DNA of 64,000 nt from Streptomyces sp. RerS4. Its GTDB lineage: Bacteria; Actinomycetota; Actinomycetes; Streptomycetales; Streptomycetaceae. The stretch's first letter is position 1; each line of letters starts with the position of its first letter. Position numbers and translations under genes: made by a program. Below are positions 45,920-58,672 of the stretch, piece by piece. A model generated the notes under the pieces. The model did not search any database. It saw only the letters and a program-made list of their open reading frames with translations, and was not told where the DNA came from. The stretch is taken from the NCBI RefSeq assembly GCF_023515955.1, contig NZ_CP097322.1, forward strand, positions 1,426,001-1,490,000, written 5' to 3'.

Positions 45920-46243
45920 TCAGGCGGCCTTGCCGCCGAACTCACGCTCCAGAGAGGCGATCTGGTTGGAACCGAGACCTCGGACACGCCGGGACTCGGA
46001 GATGCCGAGGCGCTCCATGATCTGCTTGGCACGGACCTTGCCGACGCCGGGCAGGGATTCGAGCAGGGCGGAGACCTTCATCTTTCCGATGACGTCGTTC
46101 TCCTGACCCAGCTTGATGACGTCGTGGAGGGAGGCACCGGAGTGCTTGAGTCGATTCTTCACCTCGGCCCGCTCCCGGCGAGCCGCGGCGGCCTTTTCGA
46201 GCGCTGCTGCGCGCTGTTCAGGGGTAAGGGGCGGAAGAGCCAC
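45920..46243 (-). CDS. sihF: Integration host factor, actinobacterial type (sIHF/mIHF)
   Basis: A 107-residue nucleoid protein starting at GTG 46243 ([19 protein letters not shown]), the exact length of the S. coelicolor protein. A long basic helix ([16 protein letters not shown]) precedes the helix-two-turn-helix DNA-binding region ([32 protein letters not shown]). It bends and compacts DNA and affects development and antibiotic production in Streptomyces. The longer in-frame ATG at 46354 is rejected because it adds non-conserved residues. Confidence 0.96.
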   Translation of the reverse strand: MALPPLTPEQRAAALEKAAAARRERAEVKNRLKHSGASLHDVIKLGQENDVIGKMKVSALLESLPGVGKVRAKQIMERLGISESRRVRGLGSNQIASLEREFGGKAA

Positions 46244-46363
46244 GCCTACGTCACCTCGGATGTCGAACTGTCGGATACGGACCGGCGCAGGGCTTTGGGC
46301 ACCACGCCAGGCGAGCTCCCGAACAGCGATGGAACTCGTTCGCTGCTCGTTCACTCTGCTCGG

Positions 46364-46392
46364 AGACTAGCGGCCAAGGCCGCTCCAGTCAG
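46364..46392 (-). promoter_or_regulatory. Putative sIHF promoter
   Basis: Minus-strand CTGACT (46392-46387), 17-nt spacer, TAGTCT (46369-46364), close to the TTGACn/TAGrrT consensus. It would give a leader of about 110 nt before the GTG of sIHF. It lies in the 302-bp gap 46244-46545. Confidence 0.4.
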
Positions 46393-46450
46393 CGAGAACG
46401 GACGAAAAGTCCTGGTCAGCCTCGACTGAACCGTACATCACAGACAAACC

Positions 46451-46469
46451 ACCCGGGTTTTGTCCGGGT
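46451..46469 (-). terminator. Weak hairpin in the sIHF/pyrF gap
   Basis: ACCCGG-N7-CCGGGT followed on the minus strand by GGTTTGTCTG; 77 nt after the pyrF stop. The rest of the 46244-46545 gap shows only the sIHF promoter candidate and a C/G-rich segment near 46515-46535 without clear pairing. Confidence 0.4.
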
Positions 46470-46545
46470 AATTACGTTCGAATTCCGTCAAGCCGTGTCT
46501 CGCGCCGGTCCGCCGACCCCCCGACCACACCCCTGTCGGGTCCGA

Positions 46546-47424
46546 TCAGGCGGCCACGGCGTCCCGGATCTCGTCCGCGAACCGCTTCGCGGAATCCCGC
46601 AGCGCGCTCACGTCCGGACCGTACGCGAGGACGCCCCGCGACACGTTCGGGACGACGTTGCCGACGGCCGCGCCGAAGACGGCCGGCAGGTCGGCGGCGC
46701 TCGCGCCCTGCGCGCCGATGCCGGGGGCCAGCAGCGGACCGTTGATGTCCAGGTCGAAGGAGGACAGGTCCCCCAGCGTCGCGCCGACGACCGCGCCGAA
46801 GGAGCCCATGGGCGCGGCCCCGGCGTTCTCCGCGGCCAGGTGCGCCAGCATCGTCGCGCCGATGGTGCGCCCGTCCTCGCGCACGGCCCGCTGGACCTCC
46901 GCTCCCTCCGGGTTCGAGGTCAGCGCGAGCACGAACAGACCCGCGCCCGATTCCCGCGCGAGGTCGACGGCCGGCTTGAGCGAGCCGTAGCCCAGGTACG
47001 GGGAGACCGTGAGCGCGTCCGAGAACAGCGGGGAGGCCGGGTCGAGGAAGGCGGCGGCGTAGGCGGCCATGGTGGAGCCGATGTCGCCGCGCTTGGCGTC
47101 CATCAGCACCAGCGTGCCCGCGGCCCGCGCGTCGGCGACGGTCCGCTCCAGCACGGCGACGCCGCGCGAGCCGAAGCGCTCGAAGAAGGCCGCCTGCGGC
47201 TTGAAGACGGCCACCTGGTCGGCGAGGGCCTCCACGACCGTGCGGGAGAACCGCTCCAGGCCCGCGATGTCGTCGTCCAGGCCCCAGGAGGCCAGCAGGG
47301 CCGCGTGCGGATCGATCCCGACGCACAGGGGGCCCCGGGCGTCCATCGCGGCCCGCAGACGGGCTCCGAAGGGCGTCACAGCGGCGCCGGCGGTCTCGGG
47401 GGCCTCAGGGGTCACAGGGCTCAC
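46546..47424 (-). CDS. pyrF: Orotidine 5'-phosphate decarboxylase (type 2)
   Basis: A 292-residue protein, longer than the E. coli type and typical for the type 2 family of actinobacteria. The catalytic Asp/Lys array is in [20 protein letters not shown]; the phosphate loop region is [14 protein letters not shown] near the C-terminus. It makes UMP. The GTG start overlaps the pyrD stop by 4 bp, so pyrD and pyrF form one unit. Confidence 0.96.
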   Translation of the reverse strand: MSPVTPEAPETAGAAVTPFGARLRAAMDARGPLCVGIDPHAALLASWGLDDDIAGLERFSRTVVEALADQVAVFKPQAAFFERFGSRGVAVLERTVADARAAGTLVLMDAKRGDIGSTMAAYAAAFLDPASPLFSDALTVSPYLGYGSLKPAVDLARESGAGLFVLALTSNPEGAEVQRAVREDGRTIGATMLAHLAAENAGAAPMGSFGAVVGATLGDLSSFDLDINGPLLAPGIGAQGASAADLPAVFGAAVGNVVPNVSRGVLAYGPDVSALRDSAKRFADEIRDAVAA

Positions 47425-48530
47425 AGCGCGGCCTTTCGGGTCTCGGCGCCCACCGCTTCGGCGAGGGTCGCGTAGGGGCTGGCGGCGAGGCGCGCGGCCA
47501 GGCCCTTGTGGATGGCGCGGGCGTAGAAGGGGCCCTCGTAGATGAAGGCGCTGTAGCCCTGGATCAGGGTGGCGCCGGCCAGGATGCGCTGCCAGGCGTC
47601 CTCGGCGTTCTCGATGCCGCCGACGCCCACCAGGACGATCCGGTCGCCCACGCGCGCGTACAGGCGCCGCAGGACCTCCAGGGAGCGCTCCTTGACGGGG
47701 GCGCCGGACAGTCCGCCGGTCTCCTTGACGAGGGCCGGGGAGGACTTCAGCCCGAGGCCTTCGCGGGCGATCGTCGTGTTGGTGGCGATGATGCCGTCCA
47801 GGCCCAGTTCCAGGGCGAGGTCGGCGACCGCGTCCACGTCCTCGTCCGCGAGGTCCGGGGCGATCTTGACGAGCAGCGGGACGCGCCGGTCGGGCACGGC
47901 GCGGTCGGCGGCCTCGCGGACGGCGGTCAGCAGCGGGCGCAGGGACTCGGTGGCCTGGAGGTTGCGCAGGCCCGGGGTGTTCGGGGAGGAGACGTTGACG
48001 ACGAGGTAGTCGGCGTGGCGGGCGAGGCGCTCGGTGGAGAGCACGTAGTCGGCGGCGGCCTCCTCCTCCGGTACGACCTTCGTCTTGCCGATGTTGACGC
48101 CGACGACGGTGTTGAAGACGGGCGTACGGGCGGCCAGGCGCGCGGCGACGGCGGCCGAGCCCTCGTTGTTGAAGCCCATGCGGTTGATCAGCGCGCGGTC
48201 CGGCACCAGGCGGAAGAGGCGCTTCTTGGGGTTGCCGGGCTGCGCCTGACCGGTGACCGTGCCGATCTCGATGTGGTCGAAGCCGAGCATGGACATGCCG
48301 TCGATGGCGACGGCGTTCTTGTCGAAGCCGGCCGCGAGGCCGAACGGGCCGTGCATGCGCAGGCCCAGCGCCTCGGTGCGCAGCTCCTTGTGGCGCGGTG
48401 CCAGGGCGGCCGCCACGAAGGTGCGCAGGACGGGGGTGCGGGCGGCGAGGCGGATCCACCGGAAGGCCAGGTAGTGGGCCCGCTCGGGGTCCATCCGCTT
48501 GAAGACCAGGTTGAAGAAGAGTTCGTACAT
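47421..48530 (-). CDS. pyrD: Dihydroorotate dehydrogenase, class 2 (quinone-linked)
   Basis: A 369-residue protein. An N-terminal amphipathic extension ([19 protein letters not shown]) typical of the membrane-associated class 2 enzymes is followed by the FMN barrel: [44 protein letters not shown] (catalytic Ser) and [10 protein letters not shown]. It feeds electrons to quinone. ATG 48530 is used; the upstream in-frame start lies next to the carB terminator. Downstream it overlaps pyrF. Confidence 0.96.
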   Translation of the reverse strand: MYELFFNLVFKRMDPERAHYLAFRWIRLAARTPVLRTFVAAALAPRHKELRTEALGLRMHGPFGLAAGFDKNAVAIDGMSMLGFDHIEIGTVTGQAQPGNPKKRLFRLVPDRALINRMGFNNEGSAAVAARLAARTPVFNTVVGVNIGKTKVVPEEEAAADYVLSTERLARHADYLVVNVSSPNTPGLRNLQATESLRPLLTAVREAADRAVPDRRVPLLVKIAPDLADEDVDAVADLALELGLDGIIATNTTIAREGLGLKSSPALVKETGGLSGAPVKERSLEVLRRLYARVGDRIVLVGVGGIENAEDAWQRILAGATLIQGYSAFIYEGPFYARAIHKGLAARLAASPYATLAEAVGAETRKAAL

Positions 48531-48557
48531 CGTCCGGGAGCTCCCTTGTGCGGTCAT

Positions 48558-48598
48558 GGGAAGGGGGACACCGCGGTGTTTCCGGTGTCCCCCTTCCC
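48558..48598 (-). terminator. Terminator after carB, 15-bp perfect stem
   Basis: GGGAAGGGGGACACC and its exact complement (48584-48598), 11-nt loop, 12 nt after the carB stop. It separates pyrR-pyrB-pyrC-PH-carA-carB from pyrD-pyrF. Confidence 0.88.
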
Positions 48599-48610
48599 CT
48601 GGACGGGCGA

Positions 48611-51911
<3,301 letters not shown>

Positions 51912-51919
<8 letters not shown>

Positions 51920-53054
51920 GCTCGGCCTCCATCAGAGATACGAAGCGGTCGAAGAGGTACGCCGCGTCGTGCGGGCCGGCGGCGGCCTCGGGGTGGTACT
52001 GGACGGAGAAGGCCGGCCGGTCGAGCAGGCGGAGGCCTTCCACGACGTTGTCGTTCAGGCAGACGTGCGAGACCTCGGCGCGGCCGTAGGGGGTCTCGGA
52101 GACCTTGTCGAGGGGCGCGTCCACGGCGAAGCCGTGGTTGTGCGCGGTGACCTCGACCTTGCCGGTGGTGCGGTCCTGCACCGGCTGGTTGATGCCGCGG
52201 TGGCCGTACTTCAGCTTGTAGGTGCCGAAGCCGAGCGAGCGGCCGAGGATCTGGTTGCCGAAGCAGATGCCGAAGAGCGGGGTCCCCCGCTCCAGGACGC
52301 CCTGCATGACGGAGACGGCGTGGTCGGCGGTGGCCGGGTCGCCGGGGCCGTTGGAGAAGAACACGCCGTCCGGGGAGACGGCGTAGACGTCCTCGACGGT
52401 GGCGGTCGCGGGCAGCACGTGCACCTCGATGCCGCGCTCGGCCATGCGGTGCGGGGTCATGCCCTTGATGCCGAGGTCCACGGCGGCGACGGTGAAGCGC
52501 TTCTCGCCGATCGCGGGGACGACGTACGGCTGCTTGGTGGCGACCTCGGCGGAGAGGTTCGCGCCCTTCATCTGGGGGGCTTCCTGGACCTTCGCCAGCA
52601 GCACGGCGTCGTCCATGACGGCGGCGCCGGAGAAGATGCCGACGCGCATCGCGCCGCGCTCGCGCAGGTGGCGGGTCAGGGCGCGGGTGTCGACGCCGGA
52701 GATGCCGACGACGCCCTGCCGGACCAGTTCCTCGTCCAGCGAGCGCTTCGAGCGCCAGTTGGAGGGGACGCGGGCGGGGTCGCGTACGACGTAGCCGGAG
52801 ACCCAGATGCGGGAGGACTCGGGGTCCTCGTCGTTGACGCCGGTGTTGCCCACGTGCGGGGCGGTCATCACGACGACCTGTCGGTGGTACGACGGGTCGG
52901 TGAGGGTCTCCTGGTAGCCGGTCATGCCGGTGGAGAACACGGCCTCGCCGAAGGTCTCCCCCACAGCGCCGTAGGCGCGGCCGCGGAAGATCCGACCGTC
53001 CTCCAGGACGAGTACGGCGGGAGCTTTGGCTGCTCCCCTGGTGGAGGTCGTCAT
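51912..53054 (-). CDS. carA: Carbamoyl-phosphate synthase small subunit
   Basis: A 380-residue glutamine amidotransferase subunit. N-terminal CPSase domain ([35 protein letters not shown]), then the class I GATase domain with the nucleophile in [14 protein letters not shown] and His/Glu in [15 protein letters not shown]. It supplies ammonia to CarB. The start overlaps the PH-like gene stop (ATGA) and its stop lies within carB. Confidence 0.97.
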
Positions 53055-53632
53055 CGTTCGGCGCCTTCCGTCGTGATGGATGGGTTCATGAGGTTGATCG
53101 CCTCGACCCACGCGGCGTGTTCGGCCGCGCGGTCGGAGCGGAATCCGGAGTCGATCAGCTTGTCGCCGTGCGCCCAGGTGACGACGAGCAGACCGCCCTC
53201 GGTGAGTACCTTGCCCGCGATTCCCTTGTCGAGGCGGGCGCCGCGCAGCCGCGCGGCCGGTACGAAGAAGTCGGTGGCACCCGGTCGGACCACGTCGAGG
53301 CCCGCGTCGGTGAGCGTGAGCTCCACGCGGCTGCGCACCCCCAGACCGTGGGCGACGATCCGGTCGAGCCACTGCCCGGCGGTGGTGGACCCGTGGTACC
53401 GGCCGGTGAGGGCCAACCGGTGTTCGGGCAGACCGTCGGGGGCGGCGGGCAGCTCCGGCAGGTCGTCCTGCAGGGCGCCGCGCCATTTCCAGCCCTGCCG
53501 CATCAGCCAGTAGACGAAGGCGATGAAGACGACGAGCCCGATCACCCAGGCGATGCGGGCGCCGAAGTTCGTCACCTCCGCCGACTGTCGTTCGGCGGCC
53601 TCGGCGGCCAGTTGGATTACTGCAGGTGTCAC
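53051..53632 (-). CDS. Membrane-anchored PH-like domain protein of the pyr operon
   Basis: A 193-residue protein with one transmembrane helix (about 28-45, [18 protein letters not shown]) and a cytoplasmic beta-rich PH-like domain ([56 protein letters not shown]). It overlaps pyrC and carA by 4 bp each, so it is fully embedded in the operon. The same protein occupies this position in other Streptomyces; its function in pyrimidine synthesis is unknown, perhaps membrane tethering of the pathway. Confidence 0.82.
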   Translation of the reverse strand: MTPAVIQLAAEAAERQSAEVTNFGARIAWVIGLVVFIAFVYWLMRQGWKWRGALQDDLPELPAAPDGLPEHRLALTGRYHGSTTAGQWLDRIVAHGLGVRSRVELTLTDAGLDVVRPGATDFFVPAARLRGARLDKGIAGKVLTEGGLLVVTWAHGDKLIDSGFRSDRAAEHAAWVEAINLMNPSITTEGAER

Positions 53633-54915
53633 GCCAGTTTCCCGTCCACGACCGTTGCCCGGCCCCGCAGGAAGGTGTGAGTGACGCGCCCCGGCAGCTC
53701 ACGGCCCTCGTAAGGCGTGTTGCGGCTGCGGGAGGCGAAGTGTGCGGGGTCCACGACACCACGGTACGAGGTATCGACCAAGGTCAGGTTGGCGGGTTCA
53801 CCTGCCGAGACGGGCCGGCCGTGGTGGTTGAGGCCGCCGATGCGCGCCGGGGCGAAGGACATCCGGTCGGCGACGCCGGCCCAGTCGAGCAGTCCGGTCT
53901 CGATCATCGTCTGCTGGACGACGGACAGCGCGGTCTCCAGGCCCACCATGCCCATGGCGGCGGCGGCCCACTCGCAGTCCTTGTCCTCGTGCGGGTGCGG
54001 GGCATGGTCGGTGGCGACGATGTCGATCGTGCCGTCGGCGAGGGCCTCGCGCAGGGCCATGACGTCGCGCTCGGTGCGCAGCGGCGGGTTGACCTTGTAG
54101 ACCGCGTTGTACGAGCGGACCAGCTCGTCGGTGAGGAGCAGGTGGTGCGGGGTGACCTCGGCGGTGACGTCGATGCCGCGGGACTTGGCCCAGCGGACGA
54201 TCTCGACGGACCCGGCGGTGGAGAGGTGGCAGATGTGGACGCGGGAGCCGACGTGCTCGGCGAGGAGGACGTCGCGGGCGATGATCGACTCCTCCGCGAC
54301 GGCCGGCCAGCCGCCGAGGCCCAGCTCGGCGGAGACGACGCCCTCGTTCATCTGGGCGCCCTCGGTCAGGCGGGGTTCCTGGGCGTGCTGGGCGACGACG
54401 CCGCCGAAGGCCTTCACGTACTCCAGGGCGCGGCGCATGATCACGGCGTCGTCCACGCACTTGCCGTCGTCGGAGAAGACGGTGACGCGGGCGGCGGATT
54501 CGTGCATGGCGCCCAGCTCGGAGAGCTGCTTGCCCTCCAGGCCGACGGTGACGGCGCCGATGGGCTGCACGTCGCAGTAGCCGGACTCCTTGCCCAGGCG
54601 CCAGACCTGCTCGACCACGCCGGCGGTGTCGGCGACCGGGAAGGTGTTCGCCATGGCGAAAACGGCGGTGTAGCCACCGGAGGCGGCGGCGCGGGTGCCG
54701 GTGAGGACGGTCTCGCTGTCCTCACGGCCGGGCTCGCGCAGGTGGGTGTGCAGGTCGACGAGGCCCGGCAGGAGGACCTGGCCCTCGGCCTCGATGACGG
54801 TCGCGCCCTCGGCGGACAGCCCGGTCCCGACCTCGGCGATGGTCTCGCCGTCGATCAGGACGTCCTGCGCGTCGCCGCCGAGTACCTTCGCGCCGCGGAT
54901 AAGGATCTTGCTCAT
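53629..54915 (-). CDS. pyrC: Dihydroorotase (type I)
   Basis: A 428-residue amidohydrolase. Metal ligands: [15 protein letters not shown], His in PHHLLLTDE and [10 protein letters not shown], Asp in IVATDHAPH. It cyclises carbamoyl aspartate. ATG 54915, 2 bp after the pyrB stop. Normal length and motifs. Confidence 0.97.
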   Translation of the reverse strand: MSKILIRGAKVLGGDAQDVLIDGETIAEVGTGLSAEGATVIEAEGQVLLPGLVDLHTHLREPGREDSETVLTGTRAAASGGYTAVFAMANTFPVADTAGVVEQVWRLGKESGYCDVQPIGAVTVGLEGKQLSELGAMHESAARVTVFSDDGKCVDDAVIMRRALEYVKAFGGVVAQHAQEPRLTEGAQMNEGVVSAELGLGGWPAVAEESIIARDVLLAEHVGSRVHICHLSTAGSVEIVRWAKSRGIDVTAEVTPHHLLLTDELVRSYNAVYKVNPPLRTERDVMALREALADGTIDIVATDHAPHPHEDKDCEWAAAAMGMVGLETALSVVQQTMIETGLLDWAGVADRMSFAPARIGGLNHHGRPVSAGEPANLTLVDTSYRGVVDPAHFASRSRNTPYEGRELPGRVTHTFLRGRATVVDGKLA

Positions 54916-54917
54916 GG

Positions 54918-55913
54918 TTACTTGTTCTCCTCGGTGCGCGGGGCGGCGGGGGCGGTGGTGGCGACGGCGGGCTCGGAGCCGCCGAGCAGCAGGTACAGGA
55001 CGGCCATGCGGGTGGAGACGCCGTTGGCGACCTGCTCGACGGCCGTGCACCGGTCGGAGTCGGCGACCTGGGCGGTGATCTCCATGCCGCGGTTCATCGG
55101 GCCGGGGTGCATGACGATGGCGTGCTCGGGCATCTTCGCCATGCGCTCGCCGTCGAGGCCGTAGCGGCGGGAGTACTCGCGCTCGGTCGGGAAGAAGGCG
55201 GCGTTCATGCGTTCGCGCTGCACACGCAGCATCATGACCGCGTCGGACTTCGGGAGCACCTCGTCGAGGTCGTAGCCGACCGCGCACGGCCAGGTCTCGA
55301 CGCCGATCGGGACGAGGGTCGGCGGGGCCACGAGGGTGACCTCGGCGCCGAGGGTGTGCAGCAGGTGGACGTTGGAGCGGGCCACGCGGCTGTGCAGGAT
55401 GTCGCCGACGATGGTGATCCGGCGGCCGGCGAGGTCCTTGCCGAGTCCGGCGTCGCGGCCGACGAGGCGGCGGCGCATGGTGAAGGCGTCCAGCAGGGCC
55501 TGCGTGGGGTGCTCGTGGGTGCCGTCGCCGGCGTTGACGACGGCGGAGTCGATCCAGCCGGAGGTCGCGAGCCGGTAGGGGGCGCCGGAGGCGTGGTGGC
55601 GGATGACGACCGCGTCCGCGCCCATGGCCTCCAGGGTGAGGGCGGTGTCCTTCAGGGATTCGCCCTTGGAGACCGAGGAGCCCTTGGCGGAGAAGTTGAT
55701 GACGTCGGCGGACAGCCGCTTGGCGGCCGCCTCGAACGAGATCCGGGTGCGGGTCGAGTCCTCGAAGAAGAGGTTGACGACCGTGAGGCCGCGCAGGGTG
55801 GGCAGCTTCTTGATCGGCCGGTCGGCGACCCGGGCCATCTCCTCGGCGGTGTCGAGGATCAGGACGGCGTCGTCGCGCGTGAGGTCGGCGGCCGAGATGA
55901 GGTGGCGCTTCAT
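54918..55913 (-). CDS. pyrB: Aspartate carbamoyltransferase catalytic chain
   Basis: A 331-residue protein. Carbamoyl-phosphate site [37 protein letters not shown]; aspartate-binding region [20 protein letters not shown]. No regulatory PyrI chain is encoded nearby, as usual in actinobacteria. The last about 20 residues are an Ala/Pro-rich tail. A 119-bp gap separates it from pyrR; I see no second PyrR-type hairpin there. Confidence 0.97.
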   Translation of the reverse strand: MKRHLISAADLTRDDAVLILDTAEEMARVADRPIKKLPTLRGLTVVNLFFEDSTRTRISFEAAAKRLSADVINFSAKGSSVSKGESLKDTALTLEAMGADAVVIRHHASGAPYRLATSGWIDSAVVNAGDGTHEHPTQALLDAFTMRRRLVGRDAGLGKDLAGRRITIVGDILHSRVARSNVHLLHTLGAEVTLVAPPTLVPIGVETWPCAVGYDLDEVLPKSDAVMMLRVQRERMNAAFFPTEREYSRRYGLDGERMAKMPEHAIVMHPGPMNRGMEITAQVADSDRCTAVEQVANGVSTRMAVLYLLLGGSEPAVATTAPAAPRTEENK

Positions 55914-56032
55914 CCGGTTGGCTCCGTAGGTCTGGAGGGCAGGCAGGCTGGGGGCTTGCTGGAGGTGCGGGCGGCGGGCAGGGCAGGCCTCGGCACGGAC
56001 CCCGCTGGTGCGGAATCCGGGCGCGGGAGCGT

Positions 56033-56635
56033 CTACTGTCCGGGCGCCCGGTCGGTCCGCTGGCCGAGCAGCACGGCGTCCCGGCCGTCCTCCTCCTGGA
56101 GCTGGACCTTGACGGTCTCCCGCAGCGACGTCGGGAGGTTCTTGCCCACGTAGTCGGCGCGGATCGGGAGCTCGCGGTGGCCCCGGTCGACGAGGACGGC
56201 GAGCTGGACGGAGCGGGGGCGGCCGATGGCGCCGAGCGCGTCGAGGGCGGCGCGGATGGTGCGGCCGGAGAAGAGCACGTCGTCGACGAGGACCACGAGA
56301 CGGCCGTCGATGTCATCGCCGGGGATCTCGGTGCGGCCGATGGTCCGCGCGGGCTTCAGGCGCAGGTCGTCGCGGTACATGGTGATGTCGAGGGAACCGA
56401 CCGGGATCTTCGTGCCGGTGATCTCTTCGAGCTTGGCCGCCAGCCGGCGGGCGAGATGGACACCGCGGGTGGGGATGCCGAGCAGCACCACGTCGTCGGC
56501 GCCCTTGGCGCGTTCGACGATCTCGTGGGCGATGCGGGTCAGAACCCGGGCGATGTCCTGCGCCTCCAGTACGGGGCGCGCCGCGGCGGTGCCGTCCTGA
56601 GACGGGGCCACCTCGGGGGAAACCTGGCTGTCCAT
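56033..56635 (-). CDS. pyrR: Bifunctional pyr operon regulator / uracil phosphoribosyltransferase
   Basis: A 200-residue PRTase-fold protein. PRPP-binding motif [22 protein letters not shown]-binding face residues in [12 protein letters not shown] 25-residue N-terminal extension precedes the core. It binds pyr mRNA when UMP is high and has weak uracil phosphoribosyltransferase activity. The ribosome site AGGAGG lies inside a predicted hairpin (56644-56678), fitting translational repression as described for mycobacterial PyrR. It heads the pyr operon. Confidence 0.96.
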   Translation of the reverse strand: MDSQVSPEVAPSQDGTAAARPVLEAQDIARVLTRIAHEIVERAKGADDVVLLGIPTRGVHLARRLAAKLEEITGTKIPVGSLDITMYRDDLRLKPARTIGRTEIPGDDIDGRLVVLVDDVLFSGRTIRAALDALGAIGRPRSVQLAVLVDRGHRELPIRADYVGKNLPTSLRETVKVQLQEEDGRDAVLLGQRTDRAPGQ

Positions 56636-56643
56636 GAAAAGGA

Positions 56644-56678
56644 CCTCCTTCTCCGCCTCACGGGACGGACCTTAAAGG
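56644..56678 (-). promoter_or_regulatory. Predicted PyrR-binding hairpin covering the pyrR ribosome site
   Basis: In the minus-strand RNA, CCUU (56678-56675) can pair with AAGG of the ribosome site (56650-56647), and an inner UCCG (56669-56666) pairs with CGGA (56655-56652), leaving a loop containing GUGAGG and a purine-rich AGAAGG strand. Loop and purine bulge resemble PyrR binding loops. Stabilisation by PyrR-UMP would hide the Shine-Dalgarno sequence. Confidence 0.5.
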
Positions 56679-56792
56679 ACGTCTGATGTACGCCGTCCAC
56701 CGTACCAGCACGGTGGAGCCCGCCTCGCACCCGGGCCGCGCGCGGCCCCTCGTAAGGGGGCGTGGATGACCATTCGGCTTGACGCATCCAAG

Positions 56793-56820
56793 TAACGCTG
56801 CGTAACCTCACAGTGAGTTA
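56793..56820. promoter_or_regulatory. Two BldD boxes in the pyrR-bldD divergent region
   Basis: TAACGCTGCGTAA (56793-56805) matches the published BldD consensus TnACnCwGnGTnA at every position. TCACAGTGAGTTA (56808-56820) matches with one mismatch. They lie about 96-123 bp upstream of bldD, fitting its known autoregulation, and about 158-185 bp upstream of pyrR. Confidence 0.8.
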
Positions 56821-56915
56821 CCAGCCGCGCGGCGGAGCCGCATGTTGTTAGTCGGCACACGTCCATGTCGTCACGGCGTCCATGTCGTCACAGCGTCACA
56901 GCGTCCGGGAGCGTT

Positions 56916-57416
56916 ATGTCCAGCGAATACGCCAAACAGCTCGGGGCCAAGCTCCGCGCCATCCGCACCCAGCAGGGCCTCTCCCTCCACGGTGTCGAGG
57001 AGAAGTCCCAGGGCCGGTGGAAGGCCGTTGTGGTCGGGTCCTACGAGCGCGGGGACCGCGCCGTGACCGTCCAGCGCCTCGCCGAGCTGGCGGACTTCTA
57101 CGGGGTTCCGGTCCAGGAGCTGCTGCCGGGCACGACCCCCGGCGGGGCGGCCGAGCCGCCGCCGAAGCTGCGCCTCGACCTGGAGCGCCTGGCGGGCGTC
57201 CCCGCCGAGAAGGCCGGCCCCCTCCAGCGGTACGCGGCCACCATCCAGAGCCAGCGCGGCGACTACAACGGCAAGGTGCTGTCGATCCGCCAGGACGACC
57301 TGCGCACCCTCGCCGTCATCTACGACCAGTCGCCCTCGGTCCTCACCGAGCAGCTGATCAGCTGGGGCGTCCTCGACGCCGACGCGCGTCGCGCCGTCGC
57401 CCACGAGGACATCTAG
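56916..57416 (+). CDS. bldD: Developmental master regulator BldD
   Basis: A 166-residue protein nearly identical in pattern to S. coelicolor BldD. N-terminal HTH (YAKQLGAKLRAIRTQQGLSL; VGSYERGDRAVTVQRLAEL); C-terminal domain with the cyclic di-GMP signature RxD-x8-RxxD, seen as RGDYNGKVLSIRQDD. Tetrameric c-di-GMP clamps two monomers and represses sporulation genes during vegetative growth. ATG 56916 is chosen (MSSEYAKQLGAK), not the upstream in-frame codons. BldD boxes lie upstream. Confidence 0.98.
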   Translation: MSSEYAKQLGAKLRAIRTQQGLSLHGVEEKSQGRWKAVVVGSYERGDRAVTVQRLAELADFYGVPVQELLPGTTPGGAAEPPPKLRLDLERLAGVPAEKAGPLQRYAATIQSQRGDYNGKVLSIRQDDLRTLAVIYDQSPSVLTEQLISWGVLDADARRAVAHEDI

Positions 57417-57444
57417 TCCCCACAGGCCTCGGCAGAAACGTTAC

Positions 57445-57486
57445 CGGCGGGTGCCGGTGCCCCTTCCGGGGCGCCGGCACCCGCCG
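57445..57486 (+). terminator. bldD terminator
   Basis: Long hairpin: CGGCGGGTGCCGG pairs with CCGGCACCCGCCG and an inner GCCCC with GGGGC, about 18-19 bp with one wobble, tetraloop TTCC. It starts 28 nt after the bldD stop. Confidence 0.9.
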
Positions 57487-57530
57487 TTCGCGTTTCGCGC
57501 CTCAGGGGCGTACGGAGCGCGGGGGAGAAC

Positions 57531-57564
57531 GAAGGGCCCGCGACGCGTGCGTCGCGGGCCCTTC
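57531..57564 (-). terminator. nusB-side terminator
   Basis: GAAGGGCCCGCGACGC and its exact complement form a 14-16 bp stem with a tiny loop, 45 nt after the nusB stop on the minus strand. With the bldD hairpin it insulates the two convergent units. Confidence 0.85.
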
Positions 57565-57609
57565 CGTACGGCGTTCGGCCTGCCGGCCCCGGCTCTCGGC
57601 GGCGGCTTC

Positions 57610-58044
57610 TCAGCTCTCGCTGCGGCGCAGGTTCGGCTTCAGGTCCTTGAAGCGTCCCAGGAGACCGTTCACGAACGACGGCGACTCGTCCGTGGAGAAC
57701 TCCTTGGCCAGCTGGACCGCCTCGTCGATCGCCACGGCGTCCGGGGTCTCGTCGACCCAGATCAGCTCGTAGGCGCCCAGCCGCAGGATGTTCCGGTCGA
57801 CGACCGGCATACGGTCGAGCTCCCAGTCCACGGCGTAGGTGACGATCAGGTCGTCGATGCGGTTCACCTTGTCGGCGTACCCCTCGACAAGATCCATCGT
57901 GTAGGCGCTGACCGGCGGCTGCCGGTCGTCGGACCGCGCGTGGCGGATCCAGTCCGCGAGGACCTCCCGCACGGGGACCCCGCGCTGGTCGGCCTCGAAG
58001 AGGATCTGGAAAGCGCGCTTGCGCGCGTTGCTCCGGGCAGCCAC
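57610..58044 (-). CDS. nusB: Transcription antitermination protein NusB
   Basis: A 144-residue all-helical protein: SNARKRAFQILFEADQRG at the N-terminus, IRHARSDDRQPPVSAYTMDL, RMPVVDRNILRLGAYELIW and DEAVQLAKEFSTDESPSFVN are typical NusB segments. It binds boxA RNA with NusE and supports rRNA transcription. The GTG start is 2 bp after the efp stop. Confidence 0.96.
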   Translation of the reverse strand: MAARSNARKRAFQILFEADQRGVPVREVLADWIRHARSDDRQPPVSAYTMDLVEGYADKVNRIDDLIVTYAVDWELDRMPVVDRNILRLGAYELIWVDETPDAVAIDEAVQLAKEFSTDESPSFVNGLLGRFKDLKPNLRRSES

Positions 58045-58046
58045 GG

Positions 58047-58613
58047 TTAGCTGCTCACCCGGCCGAGGTAGGCGCTGGTGCGGGTGTCGACCTTGACCTT
58101 CTCGCCGGTGGTGACGAAGAGCGGGACCTGGATCTCGTGGCCGGTCTCCAGGGTGGCGGGCTTGGTGCCACCGGTGGAGCGGTCGCCCTGGACACCCGGG
58201 TCGGTCTGCTCGATCGTCAGCTCGACGGCGGCCGGGAGCTCGACGTAGAGCACCTCGCCCTCGTGCTGGGCGACGGAGGCGGTGAAGCCCTCGATCAGGA
58301 AGTTCGCGGCGTCGCCGACGGCCTTCTTGTCGACCATGAGCTGGTCGTAGGTGCTCATGTCCATGAAGACGAAGTACTCGCCGTCCATGTACGAGAACTG
58401 CATGTCACGCCGGTCGATCGTGGCGGTCTCGACCTTCGTGCCGGCGTTGAACGTCTTGTCGACGACCTTGCCGGAGAGCACGTGCTTGAGCTTGGTGCGC
58501 ACGAAGGCCGGGCCCTTGCCGGGCTTGACGTGCTGGAACTCGACGACGGACCAGAGCTGGTCACCGTCGAGCTTGAGCACCATGCCGTTCTTGAGGTCGT
58601 TCGTGGAAGCCAC
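58047..58613 (-). CDS. efp: Translation elongation factor P
   Basis: A 188-residue three-domain EF-P. KOW-like N-domain ends in the loop [19 protein letters not shown], where Lys at the tip is the residue modified in some bacteria; OB domains follow ([33 protein letters not shown]). It relieves ribosome stalling at polyproline. Upstream of nusB, the conserved order. Confidence 0.97.
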   Translation of the reverse strand: MASTNDLKNGMVLKLDGDQLWSVVEFQHVKPGKGPAFVRTKLKHVLSGKVVDKTFNAGTKVETATIDRRDMQFSYMDGEYFVFMDMSTYDQLMVDKKAVGDAANFLIEGFTASVAQHEGEVLYVELPAAVELTIEQTDPGVQGDRSTGGTKPATLETGHEIQVPLFVTTGEKVKVDTRTSAYLGRVSS

Positions 58614-58672
58614 GGTTGCGGATTCTCCTGCACTGGAAGACCACGGGTGCGCGCCCAGTCCGGAGAAGCGGA

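Noticed and set aside
55914..56032. Second PyrR-type element between pyrR and pyrB
   Set aside because: The sequence is CCTGCC-repeat-rich and lacks a GUGAGG/AGAAGG loop pattern near the pyrB start.
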